A stretch of DNA of 64,000 nucleotides from NCBI GenBank assembly GCA_026261815.1, contig JAMPIT010000059.1, forward strand, positions 22,120,001 to 22,184,000, in the 5' to 3' direction. The translations under genes were made by a program, and so were the position numbers. The notes beneath the pieces are model-generated. The model was not told the origin of the DNA. It did not search any database and worked only from the letters and a program-made list of their open reading frames with translations. The stretch is from Monarcha castaneiventris obscurior (Eukaryota > Chordata > Aves > Passeriformes > Monarchidae). Positions 21,926-33,649 of this stretch are shown here, piece by piece (the first letter of the stretch is position 1; every line of letters starts with the position of its first letter).

Positions 21926-24900
21926 GCACTGGTCAAGCCAACTCAAGCCAAGTTTGGAAGAACTGAACATCTGCCCTTGGTATGTAAATATGACTATAAT
22001 TCAATCACTTTTCTCTGTAAATACTGGATAGCCTAGGGATTGCTGAGCTTGGAACTGATGCCCAGTCTATGGTAAGACTGCTGAAAACCCCAGAGAATCT
22101 GCACCTGCTCACAAAGCTCTCCAACAGTATAGGTCCCTGGAAAAGTGATACTCCATCTACACTAGAGCCAACAAGCTCCTACAGCCACCTGAGGAAAAGT
22201 GACATGGGATGAGTCAACCTGGAAGGAGAGCACTCAGTTTAAAAAGGCACAAACAATGAGTAAGAGAACTACTTAAAGACAGTTAATGGAGCAGGAGGGC
22301 TGGCTCAGTTTCAGAAGTACTTAAACTCAGGAAGTTATCCCACATGAGGAATGCCTTGGAGAGAAGGAAGTCTAAGAAAGGACCACAGGTTTCCTTGAAA
22401 GATGACATCTAGACATCTGCTTGGAATACAGATGGGTGCTGCTAAGAAAACATCAAAGGAGAAAACACTGGTCTAGAAGCACAGGAATAAGACAGAAACT
22501 GCCCCAAATCAAATTTAACTAAACATTGAAAGGTTAAAACATCTAGTAAGAAGTTCTTCAGCTATATTAAGAAAAAAAAGGAAAATATAATATTACAGGT
22601 AAGTAGTAGAGGTGTTATCCAGAAATAAATGTAGATGAAGATCATTTGGGAGCAGTCTGATAGAACAGTAAGAGAAAAGCTGTTCTAACTACAGAGTGTT
22701 GCTGAAGAACAAATAGGCGTTTTGGCCTAGAACAGTTTTAGGCTTTGAATGAAAGAAATATTCTGGATCCTTAGAGAAATAAAGCTTTGAAATAATTTCC
22801 CACAGAAATGAAGGGGAGGGGACAAAGTGCTTACAAAAGGGCTCAGCAAGTTAATGAAAAGGATTGCATGAGGCAGTTGCTCCCAGAGCAGAGCAGCTGG
22901 TCCCAGTGTCCTCGGACATCCCTTCAATTATTTGTTGTCCTTCAGAACAAGCCAGTAAAATCCTTGCCCACCTTTATTAAAAGAGACAGTATTACATTCA
23001 CACACTGTCATAATTTGCAAACCTTTTTTAACCTTTGAAGTGTTATTTCATCACTAGATGAAAAAAAATCCAGCTGAATAAATAAACATTGGTGCTAAAC
23101 AACAAAAGCTTTAAAGCATTGTTCTACAAAGTCTCTTCTCTTCCAAATACAGTTAATCCATCTCCAAAAATGGACTGAACTGCATGGGAATAAATCAAGG
23201 TTCTAAAATCCCAAATTACTATACAAGTGAAGAGACACTGAAATAATTTCCTCCATCCCTAATGACTTCAGTCACAGTTCTGAGATGCAATCAGAGCACA
23301 GTTTGTTAATGTGTATCGATGTTAACTCAGTTTCAGAGAGAAATGGCTGGAAAAGCCCCAGTGCAAGTACTTTCTCAATATGTTCTTCTTTTGAAATGAG
23401 TGTCTTTCAGAAGACTGTATAATGGCCAATCATTTGCCCAATTTTAGGAAGAAGTCAGCACAATAGTTGAAGATTTTCAGAAATAAAAGTAACTTTTTTC
23501 ATTGTGAAACGAATGCTTTCTCTTGCATCAAGTAATAGGAAAACAGTATTAGAAGTGAAAACAGAAATAAAGTTTCAAATCACAGGAAACAACTGAAAAT
23601 TCTGACAATCAAATGAAAATATTTTCCTGTTTGGAGTACTCTTACAATGTAAACTATCTTTGCAGCAAATGTTGATCTCTGTTTCACTCCATTATCTGTA
23701 TTCCCAGACTTCATAAAATCCCGCATTTTTCTAAGTTGTACTATGCCTCATCTCTTTGCAGAAAAGTTGACAGAAGTTTGCTTTTATAAAAAAAACTTAC
23801 ATGTATTAGAATGGGAATATAAGCTGAACAAAGGGAAGACCTCTCCTCTCATAGTAAATGAACAAATATGACTCAGTCAGTTAGACACAGACTTAAATTA
23901 GTAAACTCAATACAGAATTTAGAAAAAAAAAAGCAGAAATCGAGTAAGTCCTCAGGAATGTATCACTTTTTCTATGCTACAAGGCATATGTAGTTATGAT
24001 GCAAGTTTGGGAGCAGGAAGAGCTGAGTTTAGGGATTTGCAGCGTATTTGTAAGGGTTTTCTTTTCAGCTGCTGGGGTGTCAAGTAAAAAACCGGAACAA
24101 CGTAACTGAAGCCTCCATAAATTAAATACTATTCTAAACTGCAATTAAATTGTTCCCCGCTACCAGTTTAATAGTCCCTCCCTGGTTTCATCTTCAGCTT
24201 TCTGTGGCTTACATTCCTTGCCGGGATACGTCAATCTGTATAAACCACAGCAAGAATTGTTAAAACTGTGGTGTCTATGCAGCTGCATATACCCAGCCAA
24301 CAGCAGTCAAAAGCATAGAAAAAACAATTACATTTTCTCCTGCATGTATGTTTTAAAAGAACATCAGACTTTACAAGGCCTGTAGAGGAGTCAAATTAAG
24401 TAAATCACTCTCCTGGAAATATAAAGTCTGACTTTGGGCACATGAGCAAACTGGTGTAAACTGGCATCAGCCTTGGGTTCTGATCGACTGAGCAGATGGG
24501 AAAGAGACAGGAATACTGTTGTGGGCTTCCAGGACATTGGCTTTGGGGGGAGGCTTAAGCTCTTGAGGAGATGCCAGGTGCCACAGCTGAGTGAGGATGA
24601 CACCTCATGATGGCATGCAGCTAATGCACAGGCAACTGGGGAGAGGGACTGTGAAGGAGGAACTTCTGAGCAGCCAAACTATTGTTTCCAGGACCTTGTG
24701 CTGCATTTAAAATGCAAGGATATCAACAGGAGGGTGAATACTACCCCTTTTTGAGTGCTGGTGGGATAAAACCATAGGGGACCATTGAGAGAGGTCTTTG
24801 GCAGAAGCTGCAGTGAGCCTGGATGCCTTTGCAGAAAAGCAGGCAAGTGGTGGGGTTAGACCTAGAAGGGGTGAGCAAAGCTGACAGAGCCAAGCACTGA

Positions 24901-25699
24901 CTTTATGTAATAGCAACAGAGTGACTGCTGAGGAAATTCTCCATGCTTCCTGAACTGCAGTAGAAACATGTCTCCCAGATATTTAACACCTATTTAGCTG
25001 TTAGGAAAGCACCAGGCAATTCAATGATTGTTTTGAAAGTTCATCAAAAGATCGTTTCTTGCACCGCACAAAGCATCTTCTCATGTGACACTCCATCGAA
25101 GGTTTCCATCAGCCTGGGGTCTGGTACTGGAGGGATGCTTTGTGTCAAAACAATTTGCCTGTTCAGTATTCAGTCCTACTGTGCTGTTAATCTGTATTAG
25201 CTACGGGAAGCAGGAAAATTCATGGAGTTTTCAGCTCTGTTGATGCATATGAAAATCTTTACATAGCAAATTCCTTCATATGAGAAACTGCAGTAGAATA
25301 ATCATCCTGCAATTAATAACTTCTTGAACTGGGCCCATCTAAATACTATTCAAGCAACCTCTACCATCTAACACATGACTCATGTTTCAGTGTTCAAGTG
25401 GGTCCCATCTTGGAACCCATTTCTGGGCACACATAAGATAGGGATTTAGAACAATCAGCAAAGCTTAACCAAGAGGAAATCGTCTGACCCACTTGACTGC
25501 CTACAGTGATTCAGTGACATTGACTTTTTTAAGCCTTTTATTGCTATCTTCTTCAATATTTTTGCAACCAAAATGGTCCACCATGGTCTGGATGTCTGGA
25601 CAACTAGAGGGTCAAAAAAATGTTAGATGGTTGGTCCATTCCCAAAGCGTCATGATTATTTGGTTGTACTCTACCCAGGCTACCAGAGGGGTCAATCCT
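21926..25699. other. Mostly unclassified sequence, possibly old LINE debris
   Basis: No gene is recognisable. The part to about 22,900 has long purine-rich stretches that may derive from an ancient CR1-group element. The part at about 24,380-24,930 is G+C- and G-richer than its neighbours and contains two short antisense frames (70 and 69 codons) without any known domain. The remainder is ordinary AT-rich unique sequence. Confidence 0.4.
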
Positions 25700-26200
25700 G
25701 GAGATTCATGTGACCACATCTCCCTTACTTCCAAGTTCTGGACTCCCTGATGCCAGACTGACATTGAAAAATTGGAGTAAGTCCATCAGGAGGCCCCCAA
25801 GGTCATCAGGAGCACTGACCTGTGAGGGTAGGCTGAGGGATCTGAGCTTCAGCCTGGACAAGAAACAACTGAAGAAGTGGCAGGAGGAAAGAGCTAACAC
25901 CAGTTTCCCAATCCTACAAGAAGGTTGTCAAGAAGAGAGAAGCAGGCTCTTCACAGCAGTGAAGATGTGAAGACAGGAGGCAATGAACGTAAGTTGAAAT
26001 GAGGAATCCCAATGCTATGAAAGGGAAAGTCTTTTTTACTCTAAGGAAAGTCAGTGGAAGAGGATTCTCAGCCACTGGCCTTGGATGCTTACAAAACCCA
26101 ACTGGATGAAGACCTGGAAATCTGGTGTGGTATAGCAGGCAGTTGGACTTTTCCACCAAAGTTGTCTTCCAATCTGAATTATTCTATAATTTTGGAAAAT
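25700..26200 (+). mobile_element. CR1 LINE, old copy covering end of ORF2 and 3' UTR
   Basis: The copy opens with a CR1-type segment (GTGACCACATCTC...CAAGTTCTGGACTCC; the intact family reads roughly GTGCGGCCACACCT...CAGTTCTGGGCTCC). It continues with GGCTGAGGGATCTGAGCTTCAGCCTGG, corresponding to the RLRELGLFSLEKRRLRG peptide of the reverse-transcriptase end, then AGACAGGAGGCAATGAACG. It closes with CCAATCTGAATTATTCTATAATTTTGG, which is the degenerate 3' tail. About 500 bp survive, with many substitutions and small gaps; the 86-codon frame at 25,710-25,970 keeps only part of the peptide. It is inactive and 5'-truncated, as nearly all avian CR1 copies are. Confidence 0.88.
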
Positions 26201-28081
26201 ACTATTTGTTTTCTTTTACAGGAAAACAACACTGTAGGATGTTATATTCAGAGATATGACAGATTTGCTAGTTTCTGAATTAAGCAGATTTGCTTCATTA
26301 TTATAGGTACACAAACTTTTCCAAAGCAGCTCTTCCCAGCATGGACAACCTGTATCAAATCCAATGAAAAAAAAAACCACCTAAATTTCCCAGAAGGAAC
26401 TAAGAACTAAAACTCAAGAGTGCCTCATGATATTAAATCATTGATACTATTACCTCATATAAAAAAAGTTATTTCATGTGAACAAAGAATCCAAATCATG
26501 CTGTGGGATCAAAAAACGTGACTGAGGTCTCTACCACACACTGGAAACATTTATGCTGCATTAATTTACCTAAAGGCTTCCTACAAGCAGAGGCATTTAT
26601 GAGAATATCCCCCTTATCTGCTTTAATTAACAAAGTCAGGGCCAGGCAACTACTACCTCATGCATGCAGCACTAGGCTCTACTTTTGCATATTGAGGTCC
26701 ACAAGATATTCCCTGCAACAAACTTCATACTACAAGGGTTAAAGCATCCATGAATGAAAGGCTTATAGTACACAAGACTTAAGAACAAAGTCATTAAGGA
26801 CAAGTCTGCACTCTGGATTTAACGAGAAACACATAAGGTGTTGGCCAAATGCATCTGGAAGAGACTAAAAGAGGCTGTAGCACTTTTTTCCAGTTATCTT
26901 CCTACAATACCACTATATCCTTCTTTGAGTCCTGCAGTATTTAGCGAGAGACCTATTCTATAGCATTTGTTGATATATTGTGCAATCCTAAATGTAGGAC
27001 ACCATTTCTTACTGTCACAATGAAAGTGTTGTCTTTTGGGGACAGAAAAGTATTTTACTTTTCCTGGAAACAAGGGAAGGAAGAAGATTCAGACCAAGGA
27101 CTTCTAAAAGATTCCTAAATGCACTGATTTTCCATTTCCATAATTTGGAATGTTTGAGCAGTCACCACAGTTTGGAAGCTATCTAGATAAATGACTCACT
27201 TCTGGAGTATTCCAGCTGTCACTGATCTCCCAGAAAAATGTCTGAACAAATGAAAAGGCTTTAGTGAGTTTATCTGCAGCCAGAAAATCTCACACTAGTA
27301 ATTCAGTTTTATTGTAAGTGTCAAGATACTGCTAATGTAAATGGACTTTGTCCCTTGGCTCAAAGAATCAATGTATCTCAATTTTTGAGAAGACTTCAAC
27401 TTGCCATACCTAACAATATGAATTAATAGAAATTCAAACAGCTGATACTGCTCAACGTTACCATGAGCACATTCCCACTGGTACTTTCTAGAACCCCAAG
27501 AGCACTTTTGGAATCAGGGTTCTGAAAACCAGTATCCAGATTTTTATTCTGCAGAAGGACTGGAATTGCACTTCCAAGTGCTGGTCTGAGTGGGAAAAGC
27601 TTTTTCTGCTGTGACTTCACTCATGCTTAATACCCTCTAGCTGACGGTCTGAAGTAACATTTAGCTATTTTGTAAGGTGACAACGTGTCTTTATTTCAGA
27701 ACTGCCTACTCTATGCACAAAAACATTCAAAAAGCATTACTTCCGTCACATGGGAGGGAGAAGGAAGCTTTCAATCATTTGCAGATTCAAGTTACTGCAG
27801 ATAGTTAAACACCTGATTTATGTGTACAGGCGCTGTTTGCCTCTGCACATTATGGTAGAAGGACTTCACATTTTGTTTTTTGTGGCTCCAATTTTGCTTC
27901 AACAAGTCAATTGTGGGTGGAAATAACCAAATAGCATATAAGATGCCAAGTAGAGGCCTCTGCAAACTTGGCCCACAGTGTGCATACTTGTTAGTCTTAA
28001 ATTTGCTGTTCTCATTTTAATCCCCTGTGCTTCTCGCATCTGCAAATTGTTTAGCAAATTTAAGTCCTTCATTTATCCACT

Positions 28082-28123
28082 TACAACCCAGTCTGCTTTC
28101 CTACAACCCAGTCTGCTTTCCTA
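28082..28123 (+). repeat. 20-bp perfect tandem duplication
   Basis: The unit TACAACCCAGTCTGCTTTCC occurs twice in direct succession with no mismatch, plus two bases of a third copy. This looks like a recent replication-slippage or unequal-repair duplication. Confidence 0.97.
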
Positions 28124-29012
28124 TTTTATCATCAGATTTATGGAGCTGCCATTGTTTCACTTTGAATTTAAATTAAGTTAGATAGTAAATGATGCTAATC
28201 TTTAAGCAATGGCCACCAAGAAGATGCAGGTATCAGTAACAGCATGTTGCTTATTTAAAATACTGCTGCCAGAAATGAGAGGGCAATTTTGAAAGGGAAT
28301 TAAACACAGTCAGATATTTCAACTCCACCATATCTCAAATCTCATTATTTTACTATTTTATTCCTGCAGGTTACATCAGATAGGCAAATATTATGTGCTA
28401 GTGAGATGTTAATTACCCAAATGATTTATGATACTTAAACCTTCAGGTTTTTCCCTAACACAAAATGCATAAATTGATATGCTCTGTACCAAATTTCCTG
28501 GGACACACAAGGCATCTTTTTTTCTTATGATCATTTGACCTACCCATTAGTGAATGTAATTATTAATATATTGAAACACCAGCAATCTGGTACTTTTTGC
28601 CTTGCTGAAAGGAGCAAAGAGGATATTACTACAGGATAGACAATGTAATTTTTCTGAAAAAATAATACAGAACTATCTAGTAAAAAGACACACAAACATT
28701 AAATAAACAAAAGAGAATAGTTGAGAAGCGACTCCCACTTTACCTACCAAAACAGAGGAAAAAGAAACAAAAAGAAAAAATAAATAGAAAGGGTCTGACA
28801 TGCAATGAAACAAAAAGAATCGTTCCTCACTTCAGATTTCAATGAGTTGCACATTTCCAGACAGCTGCTCTGTTTCAAACAAACAGAAAGGTCCACCTCA
28901 GGATATGAAAGCTTTCTATCAGGATCTTTTTGGCTACATAGGGGTAATCTGGCATGGAGTACCTATATCTGTACATCCTAATGAATTACGATTGTTTCTC
29001 CTATTATACCAG

Positions 29013-29128
29013 GAAAAAAAGGAAAAAAAGAGAAAAAACCCACCAAACCTACAAAAAACCCTCCACCCCCGATAAACAAAACCAATCCTAACAACAAAAG
29101 AACTCCACACACAAAGAAAGAAAAAAAT
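29013..29128 (+). repeat. A-rich low-complexity tract
   Basis: About 115 bp dominated by A with interspersed C and G. The first part is purine-rich (A-runs split by GG), the rest A/C-rich. There is no recognisable retroposon upstream. The + and - strand frames that cross it have lysine-rich or phenylalanine-rich artefact peptides. Confidence 0.85.
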
Positions 29129-29875
29129 GCCAAGTCGCCAAGCCCCAAACCTTTAGGAAATAAATTCCTCTTTAAAATAAAAAATGCTACAGGTAACTTT
29201 ATTGTCATCACATAGCATTGTTCTTCGAGAGTCTTGCCTTGCAATGGAAGTTTCTCTTCCCTTGCAGATTTGATTTCCAGTTCCTAGATGAATTACAAAA
29301 ATTAGTCCCATGAAGTTCTGGGTAATTCACTTGGCTCCCACTGCTCTTCCAATCCTTCCAGGACTGCAGCCGTTCCAAGGCAAGCACAAAACCCCAAGCA
29401 TATTTGCCATTTGATGTGCTATGTAAGCAAATAACATGTCTTTCTCCTGGAAAGAGATGCAAGTCTGACAACTTATTTCATGCTGCTTAATTTATTTCAG
29501 ACCTGAACAGCTAAATGACTTAATCGGTCTCAGCAGCTGACCACTATGATTTGATGGCCACATATGGCCAAACCCTGAGGGAAAAAGACTGCTGGAGTTA
29601 GCATGGCAGCCAGAACTTTTAAATGCACAAACAACAGGTGAGAATACAAAATCATCTGGTTACCCAAGACAGGCAGCTGCAGACATAGAAAACGTGAGAC
29701 AGCTGCTTCCAGTTGGTAGTGTTGACTGTTAGAAAACTAGTTATCCTTACAAACTTAATGTATTTGCAATAGATATCCCCAGAAAGACATCTGGAAAGGC
29801 ACAGAGGAATCTTAATTTCCCTTAGAAACAAAATTGCATCATAATTCAGCTTATCTGTAACAGATGCTCATTCTG

Positions 29876-29893
29876 AAAAAAAAAAAAAAAACC
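29876..29893 (+). repeat. Poly-A homopolymer, 18 bp
   Basis: A pure run of 18 A followed by a C-punctuated flank. No retroposon body was identified. Confidence 0.93.
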
Positions 29894-32233
29894 CACCAAA
29901 AGCAGTCCACCATGGGATTCCCCATCAAAATTCAGCTAAAAGTTTTGAATAAAAAAGTTATAATCATGTGTAATTCACAGCATCTTGGGACTAGATACTG
30001 GCCATTGAAACAATACAGAAGAACATGAAGAACATGCTGCTCAACGCAGATGCCAGCGGAATAGTGCCACCAGACAAGAAACCTGGGAATTTGAATTCAG
30101 ATTAAAAAATCTGTGCTTTAAGACTTGAATTCTGCATTTGTTTTGGGTAACAGAGAACTCCTCTCTTGCCATGAAAAACACATGCTACTAGTCAAAAAAA
30201 TGTTCATATCTAACAAAAGCAACAGTAGCTGACTAGTGGAAGAGTTAGTTATTGATGTCTGAGAACCAGAAAGCAGTTTAGGTACAGAAATCGAACTGCT
30301 GCAAATTTATTGTAAGACTTCTTATTCTGTATTTGTTCAAACCAACTCTCCAGTACTGAATTATAGATATACTTTCTTTCTCTAAGGAGTGAAAGAAAGT
30401 ACGAAACTGGCAAAAGATTTTAAAAGATTGACCAACAGGGTTTAAAATAACCAATACTAGCAGAGAGTGAACAAATGGCTTAAATATGGTAACATGCTGG
30501 AGAGATAATTTTTTGTCAACCATGAAGTGTAATTTGACATGAATGTTATTGCTGGCACCCATAAATAGCATCATCAAGAGCATGCTAGTGTGCCAGAAAA
30601 AGTCATTGCCAATTAAACAAATTCAGCCCTTGCTTCTTCCCCTGTTCCCTCACTATACTCAACAGCTCTGCAAGAAGGAGCACAGCCCTGAATTCTAACT
30701 AGCTACAATGTACTTGGAGAGCACCTTCCTGAAAACTCCTCAAGCACAGGGCAAGTCAAAAAGCTGAGTTCTATCTGTTGGCATGGAATTTATTTCAGTT
30801 TCATCCATCCAGCTCCACAGTTCCATCCCTCATCATGTACCACAACATTAATATGGAACTTGAGATTTCATTACAACTGACATGTTCTGAAAGAGCAGCA
30901 TTTACCAGCTGCACGAGGACACCAACGTCACCTGAGCCACATTTAAAATTACAGGCAACAGAACAGAACCAGAACACCTCAAACAGAAAACACAGAAACT
31001 CCCTTAAAGGTCATGAGGGTCAAAAATATGAGTGGGAATCCTTCCTTCCAGTTTCTTTCCCATATTTCTACGATGCTCTGCCTGGATGTACCAAATAGAG
31101 TTATCTTTTGATGGGTCAAAACAGAGGAAATTTTTTCTAGGTTAAATAAAAACAGGGGTACTGGGGGTTGGAACAAACCATATTTCCATATTTGCAAACA
31201 GCAGGTTCTTTTTAAACCATGAGTTAATTCTGTACAGAAGCAACACAATTAGGTTAGAAATTTCAAAGCAATCTAAAGTCATTAAACAACCAAATTTTGC
31301 ATTGAAACAAGGCCTCAGGTGAATTATTGTTGTCATCTGACCTTTAAGACTAATGCGAGCTTAACACTTGTAAATATTTTTTTATGGCATTTAACAAACA
31401 GGGGCAAAAATTTTAAAGTTATGTTTGGATGCTTGAGTTTACAAACATATGTCAAGGACTTGACTTTTGGCACAGATAAGTGAACCAAGTACTTTGAAAC
31501 TCGATGTCAAGGCTGACAGCTGACCAATTTAACTGTAAAGGCACTATGGACTTCCTTCACCTGAACTTATGGCTGAATAGCCAATACTGAAGAGAAATAT
31601 TTCAGCATAAGGAAACCATTGATGATAACAATATTTGCTAGGTCATAAAAAGCTGATTATAATGCAACAAGCCTGTTCTAAATCAACACTAAGTGTTGGG
31701 GTTTAATACTGTTTATGCAGCAAACATATTCACTGAGAATTATGATCTACTTTGTTTATGCTCGTTTTGGATGCTTTTCTCCTCAGATGATTTACAGTTT
31801 TATTTTTTCTTCCAAGGCTCAGTTCCTGGAATTCTTAAACTGCTCCAACTCAGCCACTTCCAGATCATCCATTAGTTGTTTCATTATAGTTGTGGATTTG
31901 CAGTGCCCACTCAGCATTCCTATCACTGACTCACGTTCTCATAGGCAAGCAAGTTCTGACCAGTAACTATTTCACCCCAAAAGTGAACTCTGCATTATCT
32001 GTACGAGCCACCTTGCCAGCATGCATGCCAGCACCAGCTGGGCACCCAGGTTTTACCCCCTCCCAGGAGCCGCTTCAAGCCTTTTTTGGAGATTCCAAAG
32101 TTTAGTCATGCCTAGTCCTGCAGTCCTCAAGCATCCAGTCTCCTTGAAATCTCACATCAGCTGGACAATACCAGGAATGCTGTAACACATCTGCCTTCCC
32201 TCGCATTTCCTCCTGCCTTACACAAAGTATCTC

Positions 32234-32247
32234 CTGCCTTAAGGCAG
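32234..32247. repeat. 14-bp perfect palindrome
   Basis: CTGCCTTAAGGCAG reads the same on both strands. Its left part overlaps the second copy of a direct repeat TCCTGCCTTA (32,211-32,220 and 32,232-32,241). It could be a protein-binding site or chance. Confidence 0.7.
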
Positions 32248-33481
32248 CTTTGCAAATCCCATTCCTCCTAGAGACAGGAGGAACTGGGAAACACAATGGA
32301 CACTCAACTTGAGAAAGACTAAATTAGAATATGTTGGTTATATCCACATTAACACTGAAAAATCATCCATTCTTCCCAATATTGAGCCAAGGCATTTACA
32401 GAAGGCTCTCAGAAGTCTGAGTATTGCTCTGAAAATTTGTGAGTCTCCACGAACCAGAAAGACTGCTCTCTAGCAATGATAAACAAATACAATCTGAAAT
32501 ATTACCACCTTTAAATAGCACTGAACAGGGACTCCATGATATTGCTGCCTTGACTGGCTATCACAACAGAGCAGATTGAAAGAGTGACACTTAAATGTTA
32601 GTGTATACATCACAGGTTCTATAAGGAGACAAAAAACCCCCAAACCAACCCTGACAGAATCACTACTCTTTTTCCTCCAATCTTTCTATGCTGTTTCCAA
32701 TGGAGTTCTTCTCTAATGTGTCCAGAATATGTAGCTATTGCTTTAAATTCAGGTGTTAGTTTGTTGCAGTACCACTATGGTTTAGTTTGCTAAAGACATG
32801 CCACCGTTGGAACTGTTGCTTTTAAATTAACTTTTGTAATTTGCGATAATTTCTATTGCCTGTTTTCTTACATTTAAGTTTTAGATCTAGTGTAAGAGAA
32901 AATTAAGATGCATGTTATAATAATATAAGAAATACTTAGGCTTGCACATAGGCTTCATCACTTGAAGATGTGATAGATGGATTTGAGCTATATTTATAAA
33001 AATCCACTCATCCCCCCAATATTCCAAGAGGGTTAATGATCCCTCATAAACCTTCCATGGTTGGAATGATCACAAAATGTAAAGGAAAACGCCAGGAAAT
33101 AAAAATATGAAAGTGTAGATTGGTGCCATTTTAGGACTCCCAGACATGAGCAAGTTAGGGTGTTAACATATCCATTCAATTTCCTTGAATGTGTGAATCC
33201 TTGTATGATCCTCCCCCAAGCACAATGTGTGGTTACCCTTTAAACGAAGCAGCCTTTGCTTCTCATACACATATCACTCATCTGATCATACAGCCTAAAT
33301 GTGAATTGCACCATTTTTTTCCAAACAATTCCCTTAAGATTCATGTCATTCGCGTTACTATTAGGTATACTTATTTTACTCCTCAGTTTCTTGCATGTTA
33401 GCCCTAGTAGCTTCTAAAAAGTTAACCATAACAATACTCTCCAAATTTTAACTACTTCAAGTTCAGTCAATATTCAAGTCT

Positions 33482-33530
33482 CAAAAACAAACAAACCAAA
33501 ATCAAAAATAAAAAGCAAACAAAAAAGGAG
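33482..33530 (+). repeat. A-rich low-complexity tract
   Basis: About 50 bp of A-runs interrupted mainly by single C bases, with a few T and G. Same character as the other A-rich tracts in this window. Confidence 0.85.
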
Positions 33531-33635
33531 GGGTTTTTAAATTATTTTACTACCTCAAAGAGACTAAAACAAGTAGGCTACATTGTTGTGATATCCACTT
33601 TGTATAAATGTAAATAACTCCATTAGATAAAAGGC

Positions 33636-33649
33636 ATGTGTGTGTGTGA
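33636..33649 (+). repeat. Short (TG)n run
   Basis: About six to seven TG repeats inside otherwise unique sequence. It is below the length usually needed for high variability. Confidence 0.8.

Noticed and set aside
22823..22834. CAAAGTGCTTAC resembles the 5' end of miR-17.
   Set aside because: The similarity stops after 12-13 bases and there is no complementary 3' arm within 80 bp, so no hairpin precursor can form.
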